Shown here: positions 54,101-62,164 of the stretch, in pieces | Position numbering within the stretch: position 1 is the stretch's first letter | Layout of the letters: every line of letters begins with the position of its first letter | Source of the DNA: an uncultured Bacteroidota bacterium | Lineage (GTDB): Bacteria; Bacteroidota; Bacteroidia; 2-12-FULL-35-15 | Direction: 5' to 3' | Assembly (NCBI GenBank): GCA_903847205.1 | Contig: CAINDA010000063.1 | Location: forward strand, 1 to 64,000 | Length of the DNA stretch: 64,000 nt | Translations under genes and position numbers: made by a program | Notes under the pieces: generated by a model | What the model saw: only the letters and a program-made list of their open reading frames with translations | What the model was told of the DNA's origin: nothing | Database searches by the model: none

Positions 54101-54893
54101 TAATATTGACTTTGGTACAGTTAAAGGTTTTTCAATTGCTTATGATTTAAGGAGGTTATCAAGCGGGGTTCAGCTGAGCGCAAATTATACTTTGTCGTTT
54201 GCCGATGGAACTGGTTCAAGCGCTACTGACGGTGTTAACTTAGTAGCTGTAGGTCAGCCTAATCTTAGAACTACGCACCCTTTAGATTACGATCAGCGTC
54301 ACACTGTGATAATTAATACTGATTATCGTTTTGGCGCAGGTAAAGATTATAACGGGCCGGTATGGACCCGCCATAAAGGAACTGATAAAGAAAAATCTGT
54401 AAAAATATTTGAAAATATAGGAGCCAATATTGTTGCAAGAGCAGGTTCTGGAACTCCTTACAGCAGACAGAAAAATATTACTCAAGGTGACCCGACTTCT
54501 GGAAATGTTGTGATAGGAGTTGCACAGCGCAGCCAGCTTGCAGGTATGGTTAATGGTTCCAATCTGCCTTGGAATTTTAAAATTGATTTAAAAGTTGACA
54601 AAGATTTTGATCTTACATGGTCTGGCAAAGACGGCGGAGAAAAGAAACATGCCAGCTTAAATATTTATTTGCAGGTATTAAATGTTTTAAATGCAGTTAA
54701 CATTCTTAATGTTTACAAAGCTACAGGAAACCCGGGCGATGATGGTTATTTAGCTTCTGCTGACGGGCAGAATGCTCTTGCAAGCAAAAACAGCGCAGCA
54801 TCTTTTACCGATTTATATTCCATAAAAGTAAATGACCCTAATTATTACAGTCAGCCGCGTGTTATCCGCTTAGGTTTGGTACTGGGTTTTTAA
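51105..54893 (+). CDS. Large TonB-dependent receptor with carboxypeptidase-like domain
   Basis: A 1262-aa outer-membrane receptor. Signal peptide MLQKLLVTFSIVIASAGLMLGQ; carboxypeptidase-regulatory-like sandwich (about 28-105; VKLTDKANKETIPFANVIVE, YVGYQTVIIGDI); plug domain (about 120-230; GGALNVRGARAEGTSYYVDGVKV, GGTPAEYGDATGGVIAITT); long beta-barrel ending in RVIRLGLVLGF with terminal Phe, as outer-membrane barrels do. No SusD-like partner follows. Instead a 21-bp minisatellite, a T9SS-tailed protein and a PorV-like protein follow, so it may serve a T9SS-linked function rather than glycan uptake. Confidence 0.94.
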   Translation: MLQKLLVTFSIVIASAGLMLGQNESAIKVKLTDKANKETIPFANVIVEMGGMQAGVGTTNIDGEVTIKPLSPGKYNVKATYVGYQTVIIGDINVGVGKTVYLNMELTAGQELPIIEVAVWKEPLIDPDTKSGGTVTREEYQHMATKDINSVAATTAGIYQADEGGALNVRGARAEGTSYYVDGVKVIGSAGVPQGSIDQITTIIGGTPAEYGDATGGVIAITTRGPAATYGGGIEMVSSGLGEKNAKTRGLDAYGYNLVDFTLSGPLLTKKDSSKNVKKSVLGFFLSGEASTAQDPHPSAVGMYQVKPDVLTSLENAPLRPNPNGAGGFVNNAEYITMDDLQKVKSRSNVRSNSFLLNGKILYQPAANLGITIGGSINYNNYHDFVYEYALFNPSNNPQVINNTWRAYAKLTQKFNSATAKEEEKTSSAITNAYFTLQASYSKTSQTVQDDTHKDNYFNYGYIGKFDQTKTANYTYETRNKYDFNHDGVKDTVAAFYQNGFRDVSLTFTPSNINPAGAAYTSQFYAATDPGLIHNLNDVQAGLGLMNGDRPSNIYGLWYNTGRQYGGYSLSDVSQFRVNASFSADIKKHAVQMGFEFEQRSESAFSLSPIALWTQMRALANSHLTQLDSVPHLNTELSGTYLYYDFDRLNDGTQTQFDRSLRTALGYNANSTNWINVDAYTPEQMQSFGGLKMFSADDLLNLGGTALVSYYGYDHTGTKISGKPSLDDFFTKKDANGNFTRQVGAYQPIYVAGYIQDKFDFKDVKFNIGLRIDRFDANQQVLKDKFLLYEAKTAGEVNFASEFNTTKPANIGSDYVVYVNDKDNPTKVVGYRNGTTWYNATGAEVSDPTSSLAGSNTVDGAINPYLLDPSAAKNKVISSKVFESYTPQINLMPRIAFSFPISDVADFFAHYDVLTQRPPGANRLDPTQYLNITSNAGQFINNPNLKPERTTDYELGFRQVLNDKKNSAITLSAFYRELRDMIQVVQVVDAFPNSYNSYDNIDFGTVKGFSIAYDLRRLSSGVQLSANYTLSFADGTGSSATDGVNLVAVGQPNLRTTHPLDYDQRHTVIINTDYRFGAGKDYNGPVWTRHKGTDKEKSVKIFENIGANIVARAGSGTPYSRQKNITQGDPTSGNVVIGVAQRSQLAGMVNGSNLPWNFKIDLKVDKDFDLTWSGKDGGEKKHASLNIYLQVLNVLNAVNILNVYKATGNPGDDGYLASADGQNALASKNSAASFTDLYSIKVNDPNYYSQPRVIRLGLVLGF

Positions 54894-54984
54894 TCTAAAT
54901 GATCTGAAAATAGATCAATCATTCATTTGAAAGCCTAAAAAAAACAGGCAAAAGATAAGTGAGGATTAAGAAAAGGGAAATGAA

Positions 54985-55362
54985 GATCGGGAAAAGGGAA
55001 ATGAAGATCGAGAAAAGGGAAATGAAGATCGAGAAAAGGGAAATGAAGATCGGGAAAGGGGAAATGAAGATCGAGAAAAGGGAAGTGAAGATCGAGAAAA
55101 TGGAAATGATGATCGGGAAAACGTAAATGAAGATCGAGAAAACGTAAATGATGATCGAGAAAAGGGAAGTGAAGATCGAGAAAAGGGAAATGATGATCGG
55201 GAAAACGTAAATGAAGATCGAGAAAAGGGAAGTGAAGATCGAGAAAATGGAAATCAAGATCGGGAAAATGGAAATGAAGATCGGGAAAAGGGAAGTAAAG
55301 ATCGAGAAAACGTAAATGATGATCAAGAAAGGGTAAGTGATGAATGGGAAAAGGGAAATGAA
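54985..55362. repeat. 18-copy 21-bp purine-rich minisatellite
   Basis: GATCGRGAAAAGGGAAATGAA-type units start at 54985 and every 21 bp after (17 with GATC, one diverged), without a single insertion or deletion. Nearly all bases on the plus strand are purines. Units fall into subtypes (AAAGGG, AAATGG, AACGTA) arranged in higher-order order. A plus frame of G-N-E-D-R-E-K heptads is open but lacks a start; a minus frame is open but very hydrophobic. I treat it as non-coding. Confidence 0.9.
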
Positions 55363-55440
55363 GTGTTAATGTTGAAAAAATACAATAAATATTTAACGTA
55401 GAATATATTTTAAAAAACTATGCATATTAAAATAACAAAA

Positions 55441-58400
55441 ATGAAAGCAAACTATATTTATCGAATCATTCCCTGCTCATTATTGGTCACTCTTTTTTTC
55501 TCCTCTATTATTTTCAATGGGGCAGGTGGAGATCTCTCGGCAAGAGAAAATATAGGCGGAAGTAACCTGCCTGTTTCAAATCACCTGGTAAAATCAGTTG
55601 AGTCGGGTTGTATCAATGCAACGGCTCAGGCTGATTTGGATATAAACAGCGTAAGAGCTAAAATATTAAACGGAGGTGATATGTGGTGGGATATTTTCGG
55701 CGCTCAGAATGCTGCTTATGCTGTTCCAAAACCGCCTGTAGGACAGATTGGCCCCAGCTCTCAATTTGCAAGTTCAGTTTGGGTAGGGGGATATGATGCC
55801 GGTGGACAATTAAAAGTAGCCGCCCAGACTTACCGTCAAAGCGGAAACGATTATTGGCCGGGACCCTTGACTTCTACTGCAACAACTGATCCAGCAACTT
55901 GTATTGCCTGGGATAAATTTTATAAAATCAACAGGGCTGATGTGGAAACATATTACAATTGGGTTGCACTCGGCTCAAATGGAGCTAATCCGCTTCTTTC
56001 CGGCCAGGCAACTTTATCAAATGCAATGGATGTAATTAATAATTGGCCGGCTTACGGCCCGGAAGGACAGCCATTAGCACCATATTATGATGTAAATAAT
56101 GACGGCATTTATGATCCGGCTGCAGGTGACGTTCCTGATTTTGATATTACTGGTACACGCGGCTGCGCGGCTAAACTATACGGCGACCAATGTTTATTCT
56201 GGGTATTTAATGATAAAGGAAATATCCATACTGAAACTGGCGGTGCCTCTATCGGCCTTGAAGTTCAGGCGCAGGCTTTCGCATTTGCTACAAATGACGA
56301 ATTGAATAATGCAACATTTTTAAAATATAAAATCATTAATAAATCATCTTTTCGTCTTGATTCAACTTTTTTTGGAATTTGGGATGATGCCGACTTAGGT
56401 TTTTATATGGATGATTATGTTGGCTGCGATGTTGGTTTAGGACTTGGTATTCTTTATAACGGAACCGCCATAGACGGCAGCGGGCAGGCAACCGCTTACG
56501 GTGCTAACCCTCCTGCAATCGGCGTTGACTTTTTTGAAGGACCTTTCGCAGATCCTGACGGGCATGATAACGCTGCTTCCAGCGTTCCTTCGAGCTTCTT
56601 GAATTACGGCGATGGTATTGCTGATAATGAGCGCCTGGGTATGTGTAAGTTTATGTATTTTGAAAACACGTCAAGTGCAGTGAATGGGAATCCAATGCCG
56701 GGTGATGACCATTATCAATACTTGACCGGAACTTGGCGTAACGGTACCGGAATTACTTATGGCGGAAATGGAACGTCAGGTTCTGTGAGATGTAACTATA
56801 TGTTCCCTGGTTTATCGGATCCTTCCGGCTTTGGAGTAGGCGGTACTTTAAATAACCCCATTACAATGCCTAATTGGGATATGGTTAGTTCAAGCATTGT
56901 GCCTAATGATATGAGATTTTTGGAAAGTTCAGGGCCATTTACTTTACAGCCGGGCGCTGTTAATGTGATAACTGTTGGTGTTCCTTGGGCAAGAGCTACA
57001 CAGGGCGGGCCGCTTGCATCTGTGGCCCTTTTGAAAGGCGCTGACGCGAAAGCGCAGCTGTTGTTTAACAACTGCTTCGCAACTACTAACGGGCCCACAG
57101 CACCTGCATTAACAATACAAGAATTGAACAGGCAGTTAATCCTTACGTGGACTAATCCGGTTAATTCAAATAATTATAATGAAAGTTATTCAGAGGATTA
57201 TGATAAGGCAAATCCTAACAATTTACCTTATACTTTTCAGGGATACCAGTTGTATCAGTTAAGAGATGGGTTTGTTACGCAAGCTGATTTGTATAATGTT
57301 GATAAAGCTCGTTTGGTAATGCAGTGTGATAAAGTGGATGGTATTTCTCAGATTGTTAATTATACAAATGATGTTACTATATCAGCTTTGGTGCCACAGG
57401 AAATGGTAAACGGTTCCAACAAAGGTATTGTTCATTCAGTTTCTCTTTCAGATGATTTATTTGCAACCGGAACGGATGCAAGGCTCGTGAATCATAAAAC
57501 TTATTATTACGCGATAATAGCTTATGGTTTCAGCCAGTCTTTGGTTCCTACTAATTTTGGATCTCTTCAGGATTACAAACCATATATTGCCGGAAGAAAA
57601 TGTGCTGATTTCCCTGTGTTTACTCCTCATCCGGGTATTCCCCATATCCCTGCTCCAGAAGCTGAGGGCACAGTGCAGCAGTCGAACTATGGCAGCGGTC
57701 CTAAATTAACTCGCATAGAAGGAAGCGGTAATGGTGCAAATGTGCTTGATTTTACCAGCGAAACCGTTGATGCTATTTTTGCTGACCCTGAATGGAAAGT
57801 AAAAAATCCTGTTTATGAAAATGGTAAAGGTCCTGTTACAATTAAAGTGATTGACCCTTTGAATGTTCCCGCAGCAACAAACTTTCGTTTTATTATGAAA
57901 GCTAAATATCCTGTTACCGGCGTAGCTGCATTTATTCCACAGGATTCTTCTCGATGGGAGTTAATTAATTTAAATACCGGCGAATCGGTGAATTCAGATT
58001 CATCTATAATAATTCCGAATGAACAATTGATTAACGGGCAGAATACAGGCAGTATTGCAATAATACCTAAATGGGGCTTATCTGTAAATGTAAGATTTGC
58101 ATACAGCCCTGGTCCTACAAGGATTGTAGTTAATGGAACTCCGCCTAATACCACAACTTCATATTTTTATGATGAACCTAATAATGCTTTTCAGGAAGCA
58201 ACTATGACTTTTTCTGATCCATCAAAACAATGGTTAACTGGTGTTCCTGATCAGGATGGCACAAATGACCAAAATTGGATTCGTGCTGGTACACAAACAT
58301 TTCCTGCACCAAATGCTATTTTTGGAGATGACCAAAACGGGCTTGACAACGAGCAGCATTATGAAAAAGTTTTAGGCGGTACCTGGGCTCCTTACAGGCT

Positions 58401-59742
58401 GTGCGCTGCTTCTGCGACAACAATTCCGAATCCTATTGTATGTTCCGGCGGACCGGCTTGGGCAACTAATCTTAATGTGAATAAAATTAAAAATGTATCA
58501 AGCATTGATGTTGTAATAACACGCGATAAATCGAAATGGACGCGCTGTCCGGTGCTTGAAATGCAGGAAGAGCCTGCGTTGGCTATTGGAAATATAAAAA
58601 AATTAAATATGCGCAGTTCTCTTTCTGTAGATCAGAACGGCGTGCCTGCTATTGCAGGAAGCGGCAGCAGTACAAATAAAAATGATCCGAATTTCAATGG
58701 CGAAACAGGTATGGGTTGGTTTCCTGGATATGCAATCAATCTTGAAACCGGTGAGAGACTTAATATGGCTTTTGGGGAAGACTCCTGGTTAGCATCTGAA
58801 AATGGTGCAGACATGAAATGGAATCCAACGGCAACAGACTTTTCATATCCAAATTTTGCAACGATATTCGGGGGCAAGCATTATATTTATGTGTTTGGTC
58901 ATAATGGGAACGGTCTTTTTAATGGGGATACTTATATGGGTAACGGCTTCAGAGATCTGCCGAGTTATGATGAAGGCAAAGCGATGCGTGCATTAATGGC
59001 TGCAGTGCAGGCCGGTGCAGGCGACGGGTACAAGCGTGAAGTATTTAAAGATGCCATGTGGGTCAATATCCCATTGCTGTCCCCAATGTTCCCGCATCTT
59101 AAACTGCCTGAAGATATGCCTTCTGATGTTAAAGTTAGGCTGCGTGTTACAAAGGCTTATTCTAAATTTGGAACAGGCAATCAGGTTTCTTCCGGTTCTC
59201 TTGTTACCGGCAGCACCTATTTTGTTGAGAGCGGACCAATAACTCACAACGCAGTAAGTGTAGCTGCAGGTGCTACTTTTGTTGCTGCGAATGCTTCATG
59301 GACGTCTTCAGCAGCAAATGCCTCAGTATTGTCAACGGTAAACAATGCAGACCCAATTTATGAATTTAATACTTCAGATATTGGGACAATTAAAGCGGAT
59401 GCAGCAACTGCTAAAAGCGCGCTTGACTTGATTAACATAGTACCGAATCCTTATTATGCATATTCAGCTTATGAAGTTAAGACAAGCGATAATATTGTAA
59501 AAATTACTAATCTGCCTAGTAATTGCACCATTTCAATTTACACTTTAAAAGGAACGCTTATCAGAACACTTCAAAAAAATGACGGTGATGCAAAAGCTTC
59601 AGTGGATTGGGATTTGAAAAATCAAGCCAGAATACCTATTGCCAGCGGTTTATACATTATCGATGTAAGCGTGCCCAATGTAGGCGAAAAAATATTAAAA
59701 TGGTTTGGCGTAATGCGTCCTTTGGATTTGGAAGCATATTAA
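55441..59742 (+). CDS. Large exported protein with T9SS type A sorting tail
   Basis: I start at ATG 55441 after an A-rich leader; a start at 55420 is possible and adds seven residues. The 1433-aa product has a signal peptide (IPCSLLVTLFFSSIIFNGAGG), a long region I do not recognise with a Ca-binding-like DVNNDGIYDPAAGD loop near residue 220, several sandwich-like segments, and a C-terminal tail (about the last 85 residues, NPYYAYSAYEVK to GLYIIDVSVPNVGEKILKWFGV) typical of T9SS C-terminal domains. Cargo of T9SS is secreted across the outer membrane and often surface-attached. The function of the body is unknown. Confidence 0.82.
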   Translation: MKANYIYRIIPCSLLVTLFFSSIIFNGAGGDLSARENIGGSNLPVSNHLVKSVESGCINATAQADLDINSVRAKILNGGDMWWDIFGAQNAAYAVPKPPVGQIGPSSQFASSVWVGGYDAGGQLKVAAQTYRQSGNDYWPGPLTSTATTDPATCIAWDKFYKINRADVETYYNWVALGSNGANPLLSGQATLSNAMDVINNWPAYGPEGQPLAPYYDVNNDGIYDPAAGDVPDFDITGTRGCAAKLYGDQCLFWVFNDKGNIHTETGGASIGLEVQAQAFAFATNDELNNATFLKYKIINKSSFRLDSTFFGIWDDADLGFYMDDYVGCDVGLGLGILYNGTAIDGSGQATAYGANPPAIGVDFFEGPFADPDGHDNAASSVPSSFLNYGDGIADNERLGMCKFMYFENTSSAVNGNPMPGDDHYQYLTGTWRNGTGITYGGNGTSGSVRCNYMFPGLSDPSGFGVGGTLNNPITMPNWDMVSSSIVPNDMRFLESSGPFTLQPGAVNVITVGVPWARATQGGPLASVALLKGADAKAQLLFNNCFATTNGPTAPALTIQELNRQLILTWTNPVNSNNYNESYSEDYDKANPNNLPYTFQGYQLYQLRDGFVTQADLYNVDKARLVMQCDKVDGISQIVNYTNDVTISALVPQEMVNGSNKGIVHSVSLSDDLFATGTDARLVNHKTYYYAIIAYGFSQSLVPTNFGSLQDYKPYIAGRKCADFPVFTPHPGIPHIPAPEAEGTVQQSNYGSGPKLTRIEGSGNGANVLDFTSETVDAIFADPEWKVKNPVYENGKGPVTIKVIDPLNVPAATNFRFIMKAKYPVTGVAAFIPQDSSRWELINLNTGESVNSDSSIIIPNEQLINGQNTGSIAIIPKWGLSVNVRFAYSPGPTRIVVNGTPPNTTTSYFYDEPNNAFQEATMTFSDPSKQWLTGVPDQDGTNDQNWIRAGTQTFPAPNAIFGDDQNGLDNEQHYEKVLGGTWAPYRLCAASATTIPNPIVCSGGPAWATNLNVNKIKNVSSIDVVITRDKSKWTRCPVLEMQEEPALAIGNIKKLNMRSSLSVDQNGVPAIAGSGSSTNKNDPNFNGETGMGWFPGYAINLETGERLNMAFGEDSWLASENGADMKWNPTATDFSYPNFATIFGGKHYIYVFGHNGNGLFNGDTYMGNGFRDLPSYDEGKAMRALMAAVQAGAGDGYKREVFKDAMWVNIPLLSPMFPHLKLPEDMPSDVKVRLRVTKAYSKFGTGNQVSSGSLVTGSTYFVESGPITHNAVSVAAGATFVAANASWTSSAANASVLSTVNNADPIYEFNTSDIGTIKADAATAKSALDLINIVPNPYYAYSAYEVKTSDNIVKITNLPSNCTISIYTLKGTLIRTLQKNDGDAKASVDWDLKNQARIPIASGLYIIDVSVPNVGEKILKWFGVMRPLDLEAY

Positions 59743-59761
59743 AAAAAATTGCGAAGGATGA

Positions 59762-59797
59762 TTTTTGCCTGCAGACAAAACTGCCGGCAGGCAAAAA
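59762..59797. repeat. Inverted repeat in the gap before the PorV-like gene
   Basis: TTTTTGCCTGC (59762-59772) is inverted exactly at 59787-59797, with CTGCCGGCAG in the loop side. The T-run is in the left arm and paired, so it is not a standard terminator. Confidence 0.65.
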
Positions 59798-59827
59798 TCA
59801 GAAATTCGAAATCATAAACAATCAGCT

Positions 59828-60907
59828 ATGAAAAAACAATATACTTTATTTGCATCTATTGCCTTGATAGGCTTTTTTGTACTGCCTTCCGGTAGGGTTC
59901 TGGGAGGTAATCCTGACCGCGCTGCACAGGCAGGAGCTTCAGAATTATTAATTAATCCATGGGCACGTAGTTCCGGATGGGCTGATGCAAATACTGCTGG
60001 GGTTCACGGATTAGAGGCATTGTATGGAAATGTGGCCGGTACAGCTTTTACCAAAAAAACGGAGATATTGCTTTCCAACACCCAATGGTTAAAAGGCAGC
60101 GATATAAATATTAATTCTTTTGGGTTAACTCAAAGGGTAGGTGAGACGGGTGCTTTGGGAGTAGCTATTATGGCTATGAATTTCGGGAAAATAAATGTTA
60201 CAACAGTTGATCAGCCCGAAGGAGGATTAGGTACTTATTCGCCCCAGTTTTTAAATATTACTTTATCTTATGCTAAAGGGTTTTCAGATAATATTTTTGG
60301 AGGATTGGCCGCTAAAGTAATTACAGAGAAAACGTCTAACATAAGTTCAAGAGGATTTGCTTTGGACGGCGGTATTCAATATGTTGCAGGTAAACAAGAT
60401 CAATTGAAATTTGGTATTTCTTTGAAAAATGTCGGGCCTAGAATGACTTTCACAGGTGATGGTTTATCATTTAAAACCCCTGTGCCTTCAAGTACTCAGA
60501 ACAACACTATGACTGTAGATCAGCGCTCAGCTGACTTTGAGCTTCCCTCTTTACTTAACATTGGCGGAGGTTACGATTTTTATTTGAAAAAGGACAGTAT
60601 TTCAATGAAGACCAATAGAATAACAGTTATGGGAACTTTTACCTCTAATTCTTTTGAAAAAGATCAGTTTAAATTGGGTGTGGAATACGGCTGGAAAAAT
60701 ATTCTGATGCTGCGTGCAGGTTATGCTTATGAAACAGGTATTTTAAATTCAACAGGCAGAACTTCGGCATATACCGGGGCAAGCGCAGGATTTACATTTG
60801 AAATACCGTTTGGGAAAAATAAATCTACATTTGGTTTAGATTATTCATATAGGGCTACTAATCCTTTTAATGGAACACATTCAATAGGGGCCAGAATAAA
60901 CTTATAA
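59828..60907 (+). CDS. PorV/PorQ-family outer-membrane barrel protein
   Basis: From ATG 59828 the protein starts MKKQYTLFASIALIGFFVLPSG, a signal peptide; a start at 59765 adds 21 residues derived from the upstream hairpin region. The mature protein (about 335 aa) opens with GASELLINPWARSSGWADANTAGVHGLEALYGNVAGTAF, the signature of PorV/PorQ-like proteins, and continues as amphipathic strands to SIGARINL. PorV escorts T9SS cargo at the outer membrane. Following a T9SS-tailed protein directly, it is likely a dedicated partner of that cargo. Confidence 0.85.
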   Translation: MKKQYTLFASIALIGFFVLPSGRVLGGNPDRAAQAGASELLINPWARSSGWADANTAGVHGLEALYGNVAGTAFTKKTEILLSNTQWLKGSDININSFGLTQRVGETGALGVAIMAMNFGKINVTTVDQPEGGLGTYSPQFLNITLSYAKGFSDNIFGGLAAKVITEKTSNISSRGFALDGGIQYVAGKQDQLKFGISLKNVGPRMTFTGDGLSFKTPVPSSTQNNTMTVDQRSADFELPSLLNIGGGYDFYLKKDSISMKTNRITVMGTFTSNSFEKDQFKLGVEYGWKNILMLRAGYAYETGILNSTGRTSAYTGASAGFTFEIPFGKNKSTFGLDYSYRATNPFNGTHSIGARINL

Positions 60908-60969
60908 TAATTCTGTTTTTATTTGGATTTTTATAGTCCGATTCAAAACTGACTTTACCGAAAAAATCT

Positions 60970-61025
60970 TATATTTGCACGTATGAAGAGAGTTTTCCCA
61001 AGGAGAATTCTCTTCATGTTTTTTA
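60970..61025 (+). promoter_or_regulatory. greA leader: promoter box, 16-bp hairpin and T-run
   Basis: TATATTTG (60970-60977) is an exact -7 box. From 60983 to 61017 the sequence forms a 16-bp hairpin with a CAA loop (two G-U pairs), followed by G and six T residues (61019-61024). A 17-codon frame, MKRVFPRRILFMFFINA, starts at the base of the hairpin (60983) and stops at 61036. The greA ATG is at 61047. Confidence 0.75.
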
Positions 61026-61046
61026 TTAATGCTTAAATTAAAAATA

Positions 61047-61520
61047 ATGGCACAGATATCTTATTTTACTAAAGAGGGATTAAAAAGACTGAGTGACGAG
61101 CTGCATCAATTAAAAACGCATGAGCGTTCATATATTTCCAAACAGATTGCAGAAGCACGTGATAAAGGCGACTTGTCTGAAAACGCTGAATATGATGCTG
61201 CCAAGGAAGCTCAGGGGTTGTTAGAACTTAAAATTTCTAAATTGGAAGAAGTAATGAGCAGCGCCAGGCTGATTGATGAATCAACATTAGATGTATCAAA
61301 AGTACTTATCTTATCAAAAGTGAAAATTAAAAATTCTGCTAATGGCGCGGTTACAACCTATACACTTGTGGCAGAAAATGAAGCAGATTTAAAAGCAGGT
61401 AAAATATCCGTTGACTCCCCAATAGGAAAAGGATTGCTGGGAAAAAAAGCCGGTGAAACTGCCGACATAAAAGTTCCTTCCGGTACTATTAAATTTGAAG
61501 TGGTTGAAATATCGAGGTAG
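61047..61520 (+). CDS. greA: Transcription elongation factor GreA
   Basis: A 158-aa factor that enters the RNA polymerase secondary channel and stimulates cleavage of backtracked RNA. The N-terminal coiled coil runs from about 10 to 75, with the acidic tip in ARDKGDLSENAEYDAAKEAQG; the C-terminal FKBP-like domain includes SPIGKGLLGKKAGETADIKVPSG. I choose ATG 61047 (MAQISYFTKEGLKRL) because homologs begin there; ATG 61029 adds six residues that arise from the leader. Followed by a HIT protein 162 nt downstream. Confidence 0.95.
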   Translation: MAQISYFTKEGLKRLSDELHQLKTHERSYISKQIAEARDKGDLSENAEYDAAKEAQGLLELKISKLEEVMSSARLIDESTLDVSKVLILSKVKIKNSANGAVTTYTLVAENEADLKAGKISVDSPIGKGLLGKKAGETADIKVPSGTIKFEVVEISR

Positions 61521-61682
61521 GTTAAATTAGAGAAATGAAGAATTAGAGAATTGGAAAAAAATTCTGGATTTATTTATTAATTTCAAGAATTTATGCATAA
61601 TCCAATTCTATAACTCTCCAAATCACAAAATCCCCAACTCCTAAATTCTCCAAACCTCTAAATCAACAATTCTCCAATTTAT
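61521..61682. repeat. Reiterated-word repeat between greA and the HIT gene
   Basis: A left block (GAATTAGAGAATTGG words, about 61533-61556) faces a right block of inverted words (CCAATTCTATAACTCTCC to ACAATTCTCCAATTT, about 61600-61680). Same type of architecture as the repeats at 12.8 and 41.6 kb but made of different words. Confidence 0.65.
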
Positions 61683-62087
61683 ATGGCAAGCATCTTTTCC
61701 AAAATAGTAAGCGGAGAAATTCCCTCTCATAAAATTTTAGAGAACGAAAAATTTCTTGCGTTTTTAGATGTTTTTCCGCTAGTTCATGGTCATATTTTAG
61801 TTATCCCTAAAATAGAAATTGATTATATTTTTGATATGGATGATGCGGATTTGGCTGAAATGATGCTGTTTGCAAAGGATGTTGCAAAAGCACAGAAGGC
61901 GGCTGTTCCTTGTAAACGCATCGGCATTGCGATAATTGGTTTAGAAGTGCCTCATGCACACATTCATTTAGTGCCGATGAATACTGCAAATGATGTTAAT
62001 TTTACGCAGCCAAAATTGAAACCTTCGCAGGAAGAGTTAAGCGGGATGGCTTTAAAAATTCGTTCCTTATTAAAGGTAAATATTTAA
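61683..62087 (+). CDS. HIT family nucleotide-binding protein
   Basis: A 134-aa protein of the Hint branch. It opens SIFSKIVSGEIPSHKILENEKFLAFLD, has HGHILVIPK, and the catalytic histidine triad in GLEVPHAHIHLVPM. Hint proteins hydrolyse nucleoside phosphoramidates. Length is normal and all catalytic histidines are present. Probably read from its own promoter or from greA. The physiological substrate is not known. Confidence 0.93.
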   Translation: MASIFSKIVSGEIPSHKILENEKFLAFLDVFPLVHGHILVIPKIEIDYIFDMDDADLAEMMLFAKDVAKAQKAAVPCKRIGIAIIGLEVPHAHIHLVPMNTANDVNFTQPKLKPSQEELSGMALKIRSLLKVNI

Positions 62088-62164
62088 TTCTGCAATTGTA
62101 AGGAGGTATAGGTTTTAATAACGAAATTCAATTCACAAATTCTCCGATTTTTCGAACTCTCCGA

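Noticed and set aside
54919-55326. 135-codon minus-strand frame of very hydrophobic heptads across the 21-bp minisatellite
   Set aside because: It arises from the repeat being three-periodic; composition is only Ile, Phe, Ser, Leu and Val with no topology signals and no start context. I treat it as spurious.
54967-55383. Plus-strand G-N-E-D-R-E-K heptad frame in the same repeat
   Set aside because: It is open for about 138 codons but has no start codon at its 5' end, only an ATG near its 3' end.
60983-61024. Ordinary terminator of the PorV-like gene only
   Set aside because: It may well end that transcript too, but only 22 nt separate it from the greA ATG, so greA transcripts must cross it; I do not accept that this is its only role.
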